The position numbers were made by a program, and so were the translations under genes. Under the pieces are notes generated by a model. The model was not told where the DNA came from. It searched no databases and was given only the letters and a program-made list of their open reading frames with translations. DNA of 64,000 nt from Saturnia japonica. Taxonomy: Eukaryota; Arthropoda; Insecta; Lepidoptera; Saturniidae. Location: assembly GCA_033032175.1 (NCBI GenBank), contig CM065325.1, forward strand, positions 4,120,930 through 4,184,929, given 5' to 3'. Numbering within the stretch: the stretch's first letter is position 1; each line of letters begins with the position of its first letter. Positions 44,823 to 57,249 of the stretch are shown here, piece by piece.

Positions 44823-47800
44823 GGAATTAAATTTCTGTGTATGAAATTTTGTCCCTTTTAAAATAAAAGAATCTTGCCAGGAATATCTGGACAAGGATGC
44901 CAGAAAAAGTATGAATGGCGTAAAAGGAAAGAGGCTTGTACCTTGCAATGTGTTGAAAAAGTTTTAAACAATGATGATACATTAAAAATGTAACATTTTC
45001 CCAGCCTCTCCTACATTAAGCTTAGGTACTTGTATAAAGTAAAATTTATTTATTTATTTAGTTAAATTAATGTATATAGACAAATTTTCAGTTTTAAAAC
45101 TTGAATTATAAAATGTGTTAGGAAGTGCTCTTGAGTTATAAATTACGTATATTTCCATGAGAAGGCATAGAAATTCGAAATTCACAAGAAAGTTAAATAA
45201 ACATACATCATAGTTCCCGAGTCACGTCTCAGTCCTTAAGTCTGCGTTAGCTTCATCGAAGTATCACACGTTACATTTGGCTACTACACCATTTTTGGTC
45301 ATTTTCCCCTAGATTTTATCTAAGAGAACATAATAGAAATCAAATATAGGGATACTCGTTTGTTTTAACTGTTATTACCTTAACGACACACACCTGCAGG
45401 GTTCCATTATAAGTAACTGACTTCATAAAGTAACTATATGAAGACAATAAGCACCTTATCTCTATGCTATTTCAAATTATACCGTGCCTTTTTTTTTACT
45501 TACTTCAAACATTTTTTCATACGAAAAGTATGCACATAATCCAGCATTTAAGTATATAGGCAATATATCATTAAATGGACTTTCTACATCTAATTTACTA
45601 AATCCTGACCAACTAATACCAACAACAATCTCTGTAAATCTTTTGTGTCATTTCGAAAGAAAACTGATCAATGAAATTCATTCGTGTCTTGTAAAGAATC
45701 AATTTTAGTTTGGATATATATTAATTCAATTTATTTTATGTACGAGAGTATTTCTAGTTCCATTATAGTTTAAAATCTTTACTAAACAAAACAAAGCTTT
45801 TTCTATTCGTTGCAAAAACCTTTTACCTATTTGATGTGGTTGCATGCATTTGGAATAATATATATCCATAGTATGTCCGATACAAAAAAAACTGGAACAG
45901 TTAGAAATGCAAATACAAACCGAATGCAATAGCTAAAGAATTAATACAAAAAAATTTAGAAAGTGAGAAAAGAAAATTTACCGCCCAACGCGCTTCTAAA
46001 TAATGCTGTTAGTTAAAATATGAACGGTATTTTACAGTTAGGTTACTAATGCACCAAACATTGAAAAAATAATAATTTGTTTCTGCGATAACGCATTTTC
46101 ATGTGCACCCAAACGTATTATCAATTTTGCTGACCGTATGATAGTTTCAAATCAATTTTGTCTTACTAGCTGATGAAGATATAATGAAACCGTTAGTGTG
46201 CTTATGTTGTACAATACTCCATTTTTGTTTCCCATGTATGTACATAATCATAACTGCATAAGATCTTCCAAAGTAAAGCCTTGCAAAATAAACTTACACT
46301 GAGCTTAATGATAAAACTGTCAATAGCTTATGATCGTCTTCCTTTATATGATTACAACTAATATCTCGTAAGTTTATGACTAGTTTAAATAACTGATCAG
46401 AATCTATAAATATCCACCAAAATATAATAATCAAAAGGTTATTAGTTATATATTTTATTATTATCCAGAAAATACTTAGCAAGGATACAATCCATAAAAA
46501 TCGTATTTAACTTTTATATGTCTCATTGATCACTAATTTAGACCGTTCATTTAATTTGAAAAGACTTCTACAGATTTCTTTCCTATTGTTTATTATTTCC
46601 TCGTTTGGAAACTTCCTGCCTTAATTTGCGTCTCGTAACAAATTACACTCTTTTTCTTAAAGAAAGTTGTTTTAAATAAAGCGCCCCGGGGAAGATTGAT
46701 GTCCATTAGTAGCTAATTTCCTAAACAATTTCAGCAAAAGGACCGAACATTAATTGAACGGAACATTATTATTCCATGTTTCTTTCGATCCAAAAGGAAA
46801 ATATTTATATTTAAGGAAATAAGAATACGTCTAATGTTTAATAAGTAACGTTATAAATTCAAAACAGCCACTAACTTAAAAACAAACTGAGAATAATATA
46901 TGTAATAATTTAAAAAAAATGGGCCACCAAATGAGTTGATCGAAATTTTCCTAAAACCATCTTATTTTATAATTGATCTACTTCGAGTTGTGATTTAAAT
47001 ATTTGAGAAAATGTTTACAAGAGAAGTATTTCTGAATGCTTTTTAAACCATACTTGTTTTTATGTAAAACTAAATAGTGCAGATATTTATAAATTTGACA
47101 TTTTATTTACACTTATTAAATGCTACAAATGAATTTACGTTTAAATAAGGCACGACTCTATTTGAAAATTACTGTACCTATACAAATTAATACATTGAGA
47201 CAGTAGTTGCTTTATAAGCATTTTGATTGTATTTTACCAAATAATAATATTGCCATTTCGGGAGGCGACCCATATTTCCGTATAGATAAGTATTTGTACG
47301 GTTCCTAGTTCATCCAAATTAATTTAAATAGCTACATCCTTGTCTTTCCAGTCGGTTGAGCGTGAGTCGATTTGCAATTCCTACACTCCGATAGTCCCTT
47401 TTCGTTCACTGACTTAAAATACACCGTCGAGTTGCGAACTTTGCAATTCCAACTCGCTTTTTATTTGTATCACGACCGCTCTCCAACGAAAGCTTAACGT
47501 TACTTAAATTTTTTTTTTACCGTCCAAACCTCGTAGTTGTTGACGCGGAAAAATCTTTCTCCTTGGACTTCAAAGATAAATTACCTGTAAATAAGGAATG
47601 GTTACTTTAACTTTATTGTTTAGTATTTCGAAAGCTCTAATGTTCTCGACAGCCAGAGATTTCAACGCTTCTTCAATAAAGAGTTAAATTGAGGCGTTAC
47701 GTTTTTATGATGCTTTAAACAATGTATTAAATAACAAGCAACGCATGTGGAAACAAAATATGCCTGTGTATTTAAGATAAATGTATATTATGTGTGCCAA

Positions 47801-48100
47801 AACATTTATTAGGTATGTGTGCATTTGTGAAACGATTGACAGATGCGGGGGCGAGCGGAGAAATCCCAGAAACACAATAAAATTCAAGTGGTGCATAAAA
47901 CGTAGAATGGTAATAGTTATGTATGGGTACATGCGGACATAGATTACACTTATATCCTACACAACATGTTATTTGGCAAGCGTTTGTAATTAATAAACTC
48001 ATGTATGTATGTAAACGTATCTTAAAAGCCGGAATGCATTCACTAAGGTTCACAAATCTTGTGTGCGTATTCAGGGTTAAATGCACGCTGTAAATGCAGC
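44823..48100. other. No supported gene
   Basis: A 42-codon frame at about 44862-44990 (lysine- and cysteine-containing) and ORFs at 45484 and 47705-48086 have no domain or splice support. Mostly AT-rich single-copy-looking sequence. Confidence 0.4.
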
Positions 48101-48159
48101 AAGCGTATGTGCACGGTCCGACAACCCATGTGAGAATGATCTCTGTTTATATGGGGTTG

Positions 48160-48570
48160 CCCCCAGTTGTCTCCAAGCCTCGCATGTCTAATGTTATCGC
48201 TGTTTTTCTTATATGACCTGGTAACTGATCTTGATCATCTTCATAATCCGACCAGCTCTAGCCTGAATGATCTTCTCATCGGGTTCCGACTCAGTGGATT
48301 GCTTCGAGCAATCTTGATCCTATATTAACAGTATTCACTTTGCGATGCGGCTCCAGCAAGAATCATCCTTTAAGCTCGTCGTTGTCTGCTTATATAACTC
48401 GTGAGCCTCAGAGCACGACTACTGTTGCTTGCGCGCGGCGTCTCTACATTATTTTCTGTTATTTTATTTTCCACGTATTTTCGAGTACTTGAGAAAACTA
48501 TTATCTCGTTGCTATGACACATGTTTTCTTCTTTTAAATAATCCCATAGACACGATCCTCTGACAAGCAT
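48160..48570 (-). pseudogene. Decayed coding remnant, unknown
   Basis: Minus-strand frames look protein-coding but are broken: 'ETPRASNSSRALRLTSYISR' in one frame (48370-48570), then in a neighbouring frame 'LKDDSCWSRIAK', two stops, and 'QDCSKQSTESEPDEKIIQAR' followed by 'RIMKMIKISYQ'. An acceptor-like TAATATAG| precedes DQDCSK. It could be a dead retroelement protein or a host exon with a frameshift. No family recognised. Confidence 0.35.
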
Positions 48571-49753
48571 TATTACAAAAATACAAATAAATTATAAACT
48601 TAATCAATGCATTGAATTTACTAAAATTTCATTATTATTATAACTTTATAAACAAAAACCTAATTTAAAAATTACAATTTTATTACCATTCCTTCATTAC
48701 CTGTAACGTACTATAGCAAAAGTGTCGGTCGAGTCAGACAGTTTTCCCGTGTAGCTCCCATCTGTCAAACGTGCGATAAGGAACCTCATTCCAAAAATAT
48801 TACTGTTGATTAATGTTGATAAATTAAATGGATGTAAAGTGGAGATGACACAGCATCAACAATTTTTTTGGTTAAACAGAAGGAAATAACCAACGCATAT
48901 CGTCATTCAAACAGATGGAACTAATGTAATCATGTCGTATGCGCTAAATATCCGCTTGCCGTTGTCGGAACGCGTTCTCGAGTCATCTACGAATAAACAT
49001 GACTACGCACTGAAAATAAAATATTATGCGATCGCATTTGTAACGCACGTACAGAAATAAAGCAGTGTGTCACCGAACAAGTTCGTGTCTACTAGTAGCC
49101 TAGATCAGCTGAACAACCCGTGATCGAGATTTTCTTAAAGGGAGATGGTGGTTTCAACCTCATCTATCACAATTATTTCTATCTTCCTAGCGATGTTAAA
49201 GTGGAATCGTTGCTGGCGGCGCAATTGCGCTGTTTTGTAAAAGTATAGTAAGACAACCCGGCTCTAATACTTCCAGATGCCGTGATATAAGTCTCCCGTC
49301 TAGGTATTACGATTACTCTATGTAGGTTGTATATGCGTAGGTAGTTAGTTATATTCTTGAATTTGACAGAGAACAAATGGAAGAGCTCTAGCTAGCGCAT
49401 CGTTGAATGTCTTTTAAAATGACTATCGTGTTTTCCGATTATTTTATATAATTAGCCTAACTTACAAATATGTAATACATTGCGGTGTTTGAATAAACGT
49501 TTCAACTATCTGACGACTATATTATTTATAAGACTGAGCTAACTTGGCGAAAAAATATAATAAATTACAGATTAAAAATAATTAACATTTACGTATTAAA
49601 GTTACAAAATTAAGAAAAATAAGACTTTTCAACAACGTGTATTTTTCTACGCATTTTACTCTCCTCTCCCTTCCACAACAGAACCGCACGCGCAGTTCAA
49701 GGTAAGCTCCATTTCGGCAAGAACTAAACAGTTCTCTATTAATTATACTTAAT
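48571..49753 (+). other. No gene; strong splice-site pair at 49682-49701
   Basis: A long pyrimidine tract and CAACAG| (49681) are followed 20 nt later by TTCAAG|GTAAGC (49702). The enclosed 20 nt could be a micro-exon on plus, but no partner exons were found. ORFs on minus (49179 and 49582) are unsupported. Confidence 0.3.
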
Positions 49754-49852
49754 CTTTGTCGCACCGTGAAGCTATGGGACCTGCTCCCGGCCAGCGTGTT
49801 CCCTCTTTCTTACGACATCGGGCCCTTTAAGCGTAACGTGATATTTATATAG
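49754..49852 (+). pseudogene. LINE (Jockey/CR1-like) reverse transcriptase C-terminal fragment
   Basis: Plus frame 'RTVKLWDLLPASVFPLSYDI' then 'GPFKRNV', stop TAG at 49850. The order RT..LW..LP..VFP..YD...FKRNV is the very end of many insect non-LTR reverse transcriptases. 49853-49980 is probably its 3' UTR. Only 33 codons remain. Confidence 0.65.
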
Positions 49853-50069
49853 GCTGGCATGACAGCAGCGACCGCAGATGGATTTAGATCCCTCGATGGT
49901 CACCGTTGTGTTTGGACTGTGCTGTGCTTACCATCAAATCCATCCACCATCAAATGTAGCGGTGGTAAGAAAGGATGACTCTGCTTACAAAAAAATAATC
50001 TAAATTATACGTTATATATACTTATTAAACGCGATATGTTTTAAAGTACACAGTTTAAATCTACTTGGT

Positions 50070-50207
50070 TTACTTATCGTATTGGTTGAAACCACAAGGG
50101 CTATTGAGGAGATCGCTCATAGCCCGCTTTGGCAGGGCGCCAGGCTCGGCGCCGCTGAACATTGAAACAATAGCGAGGACTGCGATGTTACTAATAAACC
50201 ACTTCAT
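50070..50207 (-). CDS. Candidate short secreted peptide
   Basis: 45 codons from ATG (context GTGACAATGAAG) to TAA. Residues 1-20 form a textbook signal peptide: MKW, hydrophobic 'ISNIAVLAIVSMF', then 'SGA', a likely cleavage site. The mature part starts 'EPGALPKRAMSDLLNSPCGF' with a dibasic KR and a single cysteine, ending QYDK. The KR suggests prohormone-type processing. The lone Cys and a GATAA|GTAAAC donor overlapping the stop codon (phase 2) suggest this may be the first exon of a longer peptide gene. No known neuropeptide or antimicrobial family recognised. The frame continues open upstream of the ATG to 50417, which is probably 5' UTR. Lies 230 bp from a Helitron end. Confidence 0.35.
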   Translation of the reverse strand: MKWFISNIAVLAIVSMFSGAEPGALPKRAMSDLLNSPCGFNQYDK

Positions 50208-50437
50208 TGTCACACCAGAAAAGTTGTTTTTCTGTTTAAGTACGGGCTTTTCGTGTTTTGAAGTATCGTGTGCAACTTCACACGACATTTTGAAAATACT
50301 GTTAATTTTATTGAGAGTTGCGTTGTTATAGAATTCAATGGAGGGAGTAAAATTCATAGTTGATGTTTCTGCATATATGGTACAAAAGTATATTAGTTTA
50401 AAAATACGGCATACCATCTGTGTTATTTTATAGGATA

Positions 50438-51068
50438 ATAGCTGTATCCCACGGTTTCACCCGTGTTAATTTTATCCGACAAAAAACACGCCGCCATCGC
50501 ACCCATGTAGTCTATCATAGTTTTTCTTCCCGCGAGAATAAATTATTTTAATTTTTCATTATCTCCTAAACTATGTGTCCAAATAGCAAACTCTAGAGCA
50601 AAAGTTAACTTCATAAAATTGTCTTCATGATGAAGTAACTTTTGTTTGTAAGGATTAATATGCCATGTCTAAATCACTAATCAATTTTTAATTTTCAGCA
50701 AATCTTTGTCACTAAATGCTTTATTGTGTCTTATGTATAAGAGATAAGCATATATTATCGCTGACTTTTTTTAGATAAACTAAGGACCAATATTATTGTA
50801 GAACATTGTATTTCCGTATCATTAACGATTACGTCAGCGTACGTGGTTAAAACATTTCAGGAAGGCCTCGACTTACGACTTACGTAACAAAAATCAATAT
50901 TAAAAAATGGCTATCTGAGAGTTGTAGTTTAATCTAACTAACTATATTATTTCTCGAGAGTTTGGTTATCACACACAAAAAAATTTCGAATCCGACTGGT
51001 AGTTCCAGAGATTAGCGTGTTTAAACAAACAAACAAAAAACTTTTTCGCTTTATTATTTTAGTATAGA
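50438..51068 (-). mobile_element. Helitron, non-autonomous, full length
   Basis: Minus strand from A|TCTATACTAAAATAATAAAG (51068) through 'TTTGTTTGTTTGTTTAAAC' and 'CGCTAATCTCTGGAACTACC' to hairpin CACGG-GTGAAA-CCGTG (50465-50450) and CTAT (50441-50438). Same family as 20482-21069; here CTAG has become CTAT. Confidence 0.78.
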
Positions 51069-52040
51069 TTTATGAAGTCTTTTTATTTTACCTAAAACAC
51101 CTAAAGCGTGATTCTAGCGGCTGGAAATTTTGGGCTAATTTTTGAGATAATTGTCACCTCATCTCGCCATTTCACCATAATACACTAAAATTCAATTAAT
51201 TTATACCATATTTCTGTCGTTTAATAATCATGAAAGAAATAAAGCATTCGATAGTTATGGAGTGCCACAGGGCACCTTGGGACCAACTCCCTTTTTCTAC
51301 TGTATAAAAAATATTAAATTAAAGGATTGGCACTATAAATATGCAGATAATATTGCACTGAGTTTTCATATGTCTACCAGGGAACAAACGAAAGCCCTCA
51401 CATAAAACGTTTATTTTAAGTATTTAAAGGCTTGTAAATTGTCTACATAATACGTTTAATATGTTGTAGAGAGTCGAAATCTACTACGACTAAAGTGATT
51501 TTTAAGTGACTGTACACATATATTCTCGTTTATATTAAAACAAACAATCAACGTGTCAGTAAAATGTAAATGTACAGGTACATATATATGAACAAATCAA
51601 ATAGGACGTGCATAACTTTGAACAGATTTGAAAATTGATTTGTATATCTGTCATTAATTAATACTTATTCTCATTTATTCAGATGTACCGAGTATTGTGT
51701 AAAAACTAAAAAGCTTCTGGAGAGTTTCTTCCACAATATTCATGAATAGATTTAAGCGTTCCCAAAATCATTCTTCACCACTGCAACCTTCCTCTCTCGC
51801 GGCAACTCAAGACTAATTCCGTTCCTCGGTGTGGAACCCTTGTGTCAAGCAGCCGCTCGCGCAATACAAGTAACACTGCACTTGCAATCACTTAGCTACC
51901 CACACACATCATTACACACAATATGTTCATACATATGTGCACACCACATAGGTACATTAGGTTCTGTACGGAACCATTTTTTTCTTTTTTTTACGTTAGT
52001 TAGTGTAGACCATATTTCAGATCACTAAATACATATAAGT
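51069..52040. other. No gene seen
   Basis: AT-rich; an ORF at 51831-52028 overlaps low-complexity sequence. Confidence 0.45.
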
Positions 52041-52044
52041 ACAC

Positions 52045-52346
52045 ATGTACTTTCCTTCCTCCCAGGAGGCAGGGACATATATATATGTCTATGTTAGCTT
52101 AGCTCGAATTTTACGGATAGTGAATTAGTCAGATCGCGATTTCTTAGCAATCGCGACAACAGCCCAAGCTGAGGACCGGGCACTTCGGCACCCTTGTGCA
52201 CTTGTTGCCCACGCTTTCGCGGCTGAGTGCCTTAAGCGCTTGCCCCCAAACCCAGTAAAACTGTAAAAGCCATCAGCGGCTCTGTGTTTGGATAGGGCCC
52301 CTCAGGCTAACGGTAAGGTCAGGTCGGAAAAAAAACAAAAAAAATA
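52045..52346 (+). mobile_element. A-tailed retroposon copy
   Basis: 'CCTTCCTCCCAGGAGGCAGG', 'TCGCGGCTGAGTGCCTTAAG', 'GGATAGGGCCCCTCAGGCTA', then an A-rich tail (52328-52346). Target duplications not found. Confidence 0.75.
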
Positions 52347-53260
52347 TATCATTCTAAAAAGCGCGATATATTATATTCTGTGTTAGCATTAAAAACACAT
52401 AGATTCAAACAAAAAATTTACAAATATTCTATAGAATATATCTTTATTTTCGCCATTTCATGTAGGTATCGTACTCTAACTATTTCAAATTGATTAAGTA
52501 GCATTTTTATTACATTTATTAGACAAAAATTTGATAAAAGATTGCAGTGCATATTATATTTCTTTTATAAAGTTCTTCCAAGATCGCGTCTAGAGCAAAA
52601 CACAATGAAAGTATTAAACACTATTCGGTATTCTATCTACTATCAACAAATTACCTCCCCTCCAGCAGACATAACTTTGTTGTTGTTGTTATTAATAATA
52701 TTTTCAAGGGTTTTAATGAAAGTGTGTGCCGTATTTTCCGTTATTAGTGCAGAATGAATGAATTTTAGATGCACCCTGTATCCTTCCACAGTCGAACTGA
52801 TATATGTATACAATTAAAACTATATATACCTTTCAAATTGATGGGTGATCAAAACAGTCGACGCGATAGAAAAAGATCATTATTTAGTAAAAGTATCCAT
52901 TATAAAAATATTCCATTGTAACTTGTGTGAATAAAATAGACTATTTTATTTATTTACACCCAGTTATAATATATTCATAATTGTGTTAACTTCTGTACTT
53001 ATAAAGACTGTGTCACAAACGTTAACTTCTATCAGACTAAATGGTCATACAAAAAAAATCAGTTGTCTGTAAAGTCGGTTTACTGACGATAGTTGAACGT
53101 GACAACGTCATAAGAAAATACTGATGGAATGGTATCATTTTTCAAATAATATCGAAAGAATCATTACCTTTATCGCCACAATTATCGTTGCTATAAACAA
53201 TTGACACCACATTCACTTTTCACTGCACTACATACTTGACGAAAACATGTAAATGTATTA
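52347..53260. other. No gene seen
   Basis: AT-rich DNA with a 71-codon frame (52542-52757) lacking support. Confidence 0.4.
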
Positions 53261-53640
53261 TTGTATAGCAATGGTCCACGCGGACGCATCGCTCACTCAA
53301 GTAGGAGAGAGACAGATGTCGAACGCTGCCGAACGCGGAGGCCGATTGTGCCTCTTTGTCGCTCGTTCCGCGCTCACGCTTGCACTTCAAGCCATAAAGG
53401 AACGCCTCAGAGTGAGGTAACGCCGCATGAGTCATGTTTTTTCATCGAATTACGTTGTCACGTCAATAAAAATAATCACAAGAACACAAACCACAAAAGA
53501 CACAAAGATAAAGAACATGTGTGCAGTTCGCACGCCGTAGAAGTGAAACCTTCAGAAAACATAAAAAAATACACAAACGATACAAGTAAACAATACACCA
53601 CGCTGACTATGAAGTCTTTTCCCAAGGCTTCGTAATACGC
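53261..53640. promoter_or_regulatory. CpG-rich island, promoter or first-exon candidate
   Basis: 53270-53430 is CpG-rich ('CACGCGGACGCATCGCTCAC', 'CGAACGCTGCCGAACGCGG') in an otherwise AT-rich region. It is open on both strands: 124 codons plus (no ATG at the start; the 3' half is Lys/Asn/His-rich) and 71 codons minus (53220-53435). A plus ATG at 53271 opens 49 codons. Open frames on both strands argue for composition, not coding; a promoter is the simpler reading. Confidence 0.3.
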
Positions 53641-54598
53641 AAACGCACACACACATACAAAGAGGAGACCGAGATAAAGTAACCCTGTGTAATGTATCTT
53701 ATCTCATTCTCTAGCAAGCTAAATCCCAAATAGATGTGTGTGTTTATCTCATTTTGGTTTCACCGAGTTTCAAATCACAACGGTGCTAAAGAAGTTTTCA
53801 CTTCAAACGAAATAAAATTTAAAACAGACAAGTAAGAAAAAAATTAACCTTCCTCATAATGTATTATTAATAATAATAAATCTATGATTAGCTATAATTA
53901 TGATACGTCATATTATATACTCTTGGAAACTTACTAGATGTCGAAAAGTGAGCCGTAATCAAGAGCAGTATTATTTTACTTTCGGTGGATAAACGGAGAA
54001 AATATGAACGTAACCGATACGAAGGGATAAAGATCCGGAAAAGGAAACAATAAAACAGAGGAATACTTACAACAAAAGCAAACCAATCCACGTTTATCCG
54101 GGAGGGCTCGTCCGTGACATGCATGTACAATAGGAAAACAAGAGGCTACCCCTTTCGAGTAGTTTCTATTCAGATCCAATACTATAATGTGACCTAACTG
54201 TTTTAATAAATAAACGGATTGAGTTCTCACTTTGTATAGTATAATATTACCTAACAACGTTGGATAAATTATTAATTTCAGTTAACACGCATATCTAGGC
54301 ATCCAGGAGGAAGTTTCATAGCAGTTCTTTTAATTATAGCTGTAGGAAAAAACTTTCTTAAATTGAATAACAAAACAATTAATTTTCTTAGTTACAAAAT
54401 TTCTAACTTGGCAAATTTTGATAATGGTCAGTAATTTATTATTGATTATGTTACTAATTCTCAATATTATAAGTAACCTATTAGGCGCCATCACTGCATC
54501 GAGCTGTGCACCTTCTTAACAATTGGTAATTCTTCTTACGTCGTAGGTCTATTAATTAATGATCGCTAAGTGCCGGTTAGCGAACGACTGCCGGTTGC
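53641..54598. other. No gene seen
   Basis: Two overlapping minus ORFs (53888-54257) in different frames have no motif or splice support. Confidence 0.4.
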
Positions 54599-54720
54599 CT
54601 TTTTTTTTTCGAACCGACTATACTTTTGGCCAGGATGCCTTTACAGCTTTACCGGGCTTGTGAGCAAGCGCAAGAGACACTCAGCCGACCCTGCCGGTTA
54701 TAGCTGCGTAACAACTTTTC
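54599..54720 (-). mobile_element. A-tailed retroposon, truncated
   Basis: T-run then 'CCTTTACAGCTTTACCGGGC' and 'GAGCAAGCGCAAGAGACACT', reverse complement of the 13563 family tail. Confidence 0.6.
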
Positions 54721-55782
54721 TACTTTTTCACTTATGCACACATACATAACCCGTATAATTATTTTTTCTAAAGTAAAAAGAATATAATATATTATTTCCT
54801 AGAATCGCCAAACTGTAAAACAGTTTGTTGGCGAAAAACAAATGCACTCAATACAGCTAACTTACATATATATTATATATATATTGCATAAGATTTAATA
54901 ATATTTGTAACATACAACTACTTACTTTAAATAATAATTTTTAATAATTAAATTTTCGGTCAATCATATAATAGAAAAAATTCATCTTACAGTTCGACAC
55001 ATTATTATCAAGGTCCGATGTAGTTATTTTTCATTTATCGTTTCACAATACAATCTTTATGTCTCTTTGATCATACAATTCATACCTAACACTTCCTAAA
55101 CCATGTCTCACAAGCGATTTCATTCACAGGACATCTGTTTATGAAATCAATTTCCTCTACAATTCACTACCGTACTTGGTAGGTAGGTACCTTACTTGTA
55201 ATATTTTTCTCCGAATAGGTACACCATTCGAAAAGATTAAAGCGGCATGTTTTGATAGACAGTCGTAAATAGATCCTTTTGGTGGAAAATTCCTTTCATC
55301 AAATACTGAATAAGGTAAGTAAATAAGTATCATCTGAAACGTTTTATCGTCAAAGGCAGCATAGAGATGAACATCCAGATAACACGATTTATATTCCTCT
55401 AAGAATTGTTTATATTTTTCAAAAGTACCTAAACTTCTTTTGATGTTGGATGGTATATGAATCTGCTTGAAATATCTGAGTAGTCATATTATTACAATAC
55501 ATTTGTTTATATGAAAACGGTTTAGATGAATTTAATACAAAAGACGTAGCGATAAATTATGGAACAAGGGATTGAGGACAGTTTATATGATTACAAACAT
55601 TTATAACTTAGCATAAAGTTTTTCAATATACTGTTCGAGGTGCTACAATATGAACCAGATAGATTGAACAAAACATCTCTTGATATTAAAAAAGGGTGAA
55701 ACACATATTTATAATATTGCGTACTATATACAGATATGCATTTCCTTCACGGGCAAAATTGTCAACGTGAATATCAAATCAA
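54721..55782. other. No gene seen
   Basis: AT-rich, including alternating TA stretches at about 54867-54890. Confidence 0.5.
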
Positions 55783-55905
55783 ATCAAAAATAATTTATTC
55801 AATTTAGTCCCTAAGAAAGCATTTACGAATTTTAATATACTACTAAGGGGAAAACATCCCAGACATTGAGAAGAACTGGCAAGAAAACGATCGAGCTTAT
55901 CAACA
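55783..55905 (-). mobile_element. LINE 3'-UTR fragment
   Basis: 'AAATCAAATCAAAAATAATT' followed by 'TTATTCAATTTAGTC' and 'GAGAAGAACTGGCAAGAAA' is the 3' end pattern of a common lepidopteran non-LTR family (from memory), orientation minus. Confidence 0.45.
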
Positions 55906-56344
55906 TTTATTTTATATTTTATTTTTTAAAGAATTTATTTTGTTTATAGTTATTATCATTTTCAGTGGATGTACAGAGAGGGAACCACTTTCAGACATCG
56001 CCATTCACGTATTGATCCAACCTATAACCCTTTTAACAATAAAACATGCTTAAAATTATTCTTAACCATATTATCCTGCAAATCAGTTTAGTGCTTAGGA
56101 AGTTTATTTTAGGACTTAACAAAATAACCTAAAATAACTTCTACTTGTTTTACTAAGTCTAAAAAAACTGAAACCTTTAGTTACTCAATTTTTGTGTTTT
56201 TTAGTAAACATTAATTCACAGTGATATCCATAAGTGCGTTTAAATGCCCTTCTATTCCATATTAGGCAAGTAAATATTAACTTACGTGTAATTACTACTT
56301 AATATTTACCTTATATGTTTTATAACTAATAAAGTGCTGTATTT

Positions 56345-57095
56345 TACGTTTAAAAAGCCTGATTTAGAGTGTATCGCTTTAATATTGAATATTTATAACT
56401 GTCTTATTAGCTTAGTGGTCCTAAACGCAACTGCTATGCTCGAGGTTCTAAGTTCGATTCCCAGGTCGCGCAAATTTTTATTATGGTTTTCTATTAAATA
56501 CTCAATATCAGCTCGGAGTTTGGCTTTATAGCCGATTAATAGCAATAGGCTCGCCCTCTATTACAGGAGACCTCAAACATGTCCGTCGAACTGTGGGTTT
56601 ACAGCTCTTCCTAACACTTCAGGGATACAAGCGTGATGGTATGTTATTTAACTTAATATTTACGAAAAGTGCGCTTAGCTCGTGACCCGCAATTCATCAT
56701 AGGTAGAGAGTACTGACCAACCGACCGTGACTTGTTTTACTGAGAGGAATTTCTTACAGTTGTTGAACTATAAAACTGTTGTTTTAATCTACAATAAATG
56801 ACCAAGTTAACTAACAACCATCTTTAGATAAAGATTTAATACTGAATTGGAGAAAATAGCTTCGCCAACAAAGTAATATTTTAATTATTGTGTTGAAAAT
56901 AAAAATGGTTACTGTGAGTCAACTTTAGTAGATAGATACATTTCATCGCGGACTTTTCTCTTGATTTTTTTAAGAACTGTAATTCTTTAGAACATTATTT
57001 TTATATATCTTACAAGGTTTAGCCATGTAAGCGTACGAAAATCATTTTTTGACGAGTTTATTACAAATAACTTAATTTCCTCTACTATACAAAAC

Positions 57096-57136
<41 letters not shown>

Positions 57137-57245
57137 TACCATAAAAATTCTCTAAATGGTGTAGAAAACCTTATTAAAATGTATTGTGTAGTTTAAAAGA
57201 TCTAAGCATACACAGGGACAGAAAGCGGGAAGCAACTTTATACTA
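56345..57245 (+). repeat. Composite repeat with embedded SINE (copy 2)
   Basis: Same order as 32440-33325: left arm 'TTTAGAGTGTATCGCTTTAA', SINE family 2 (about 56400-56650, B-box GTTCGATTCCC at about 56452), right arm 'AATACTGAATTGGAGAAAAT' to 'AGAAAGCGGGAAGC'. A (TA)n array has expanded inside the right arm at 57101-57132. Confidence 0.75.
57101..57132. repeat. (TA)n microsatellite
   Basis: Sixteen TA units inside the composite repeat; the other copy has unrelated sequence of similar length here (about 33200). Confidence 0.9.
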
Positions 57246-57249
57246 TGTA

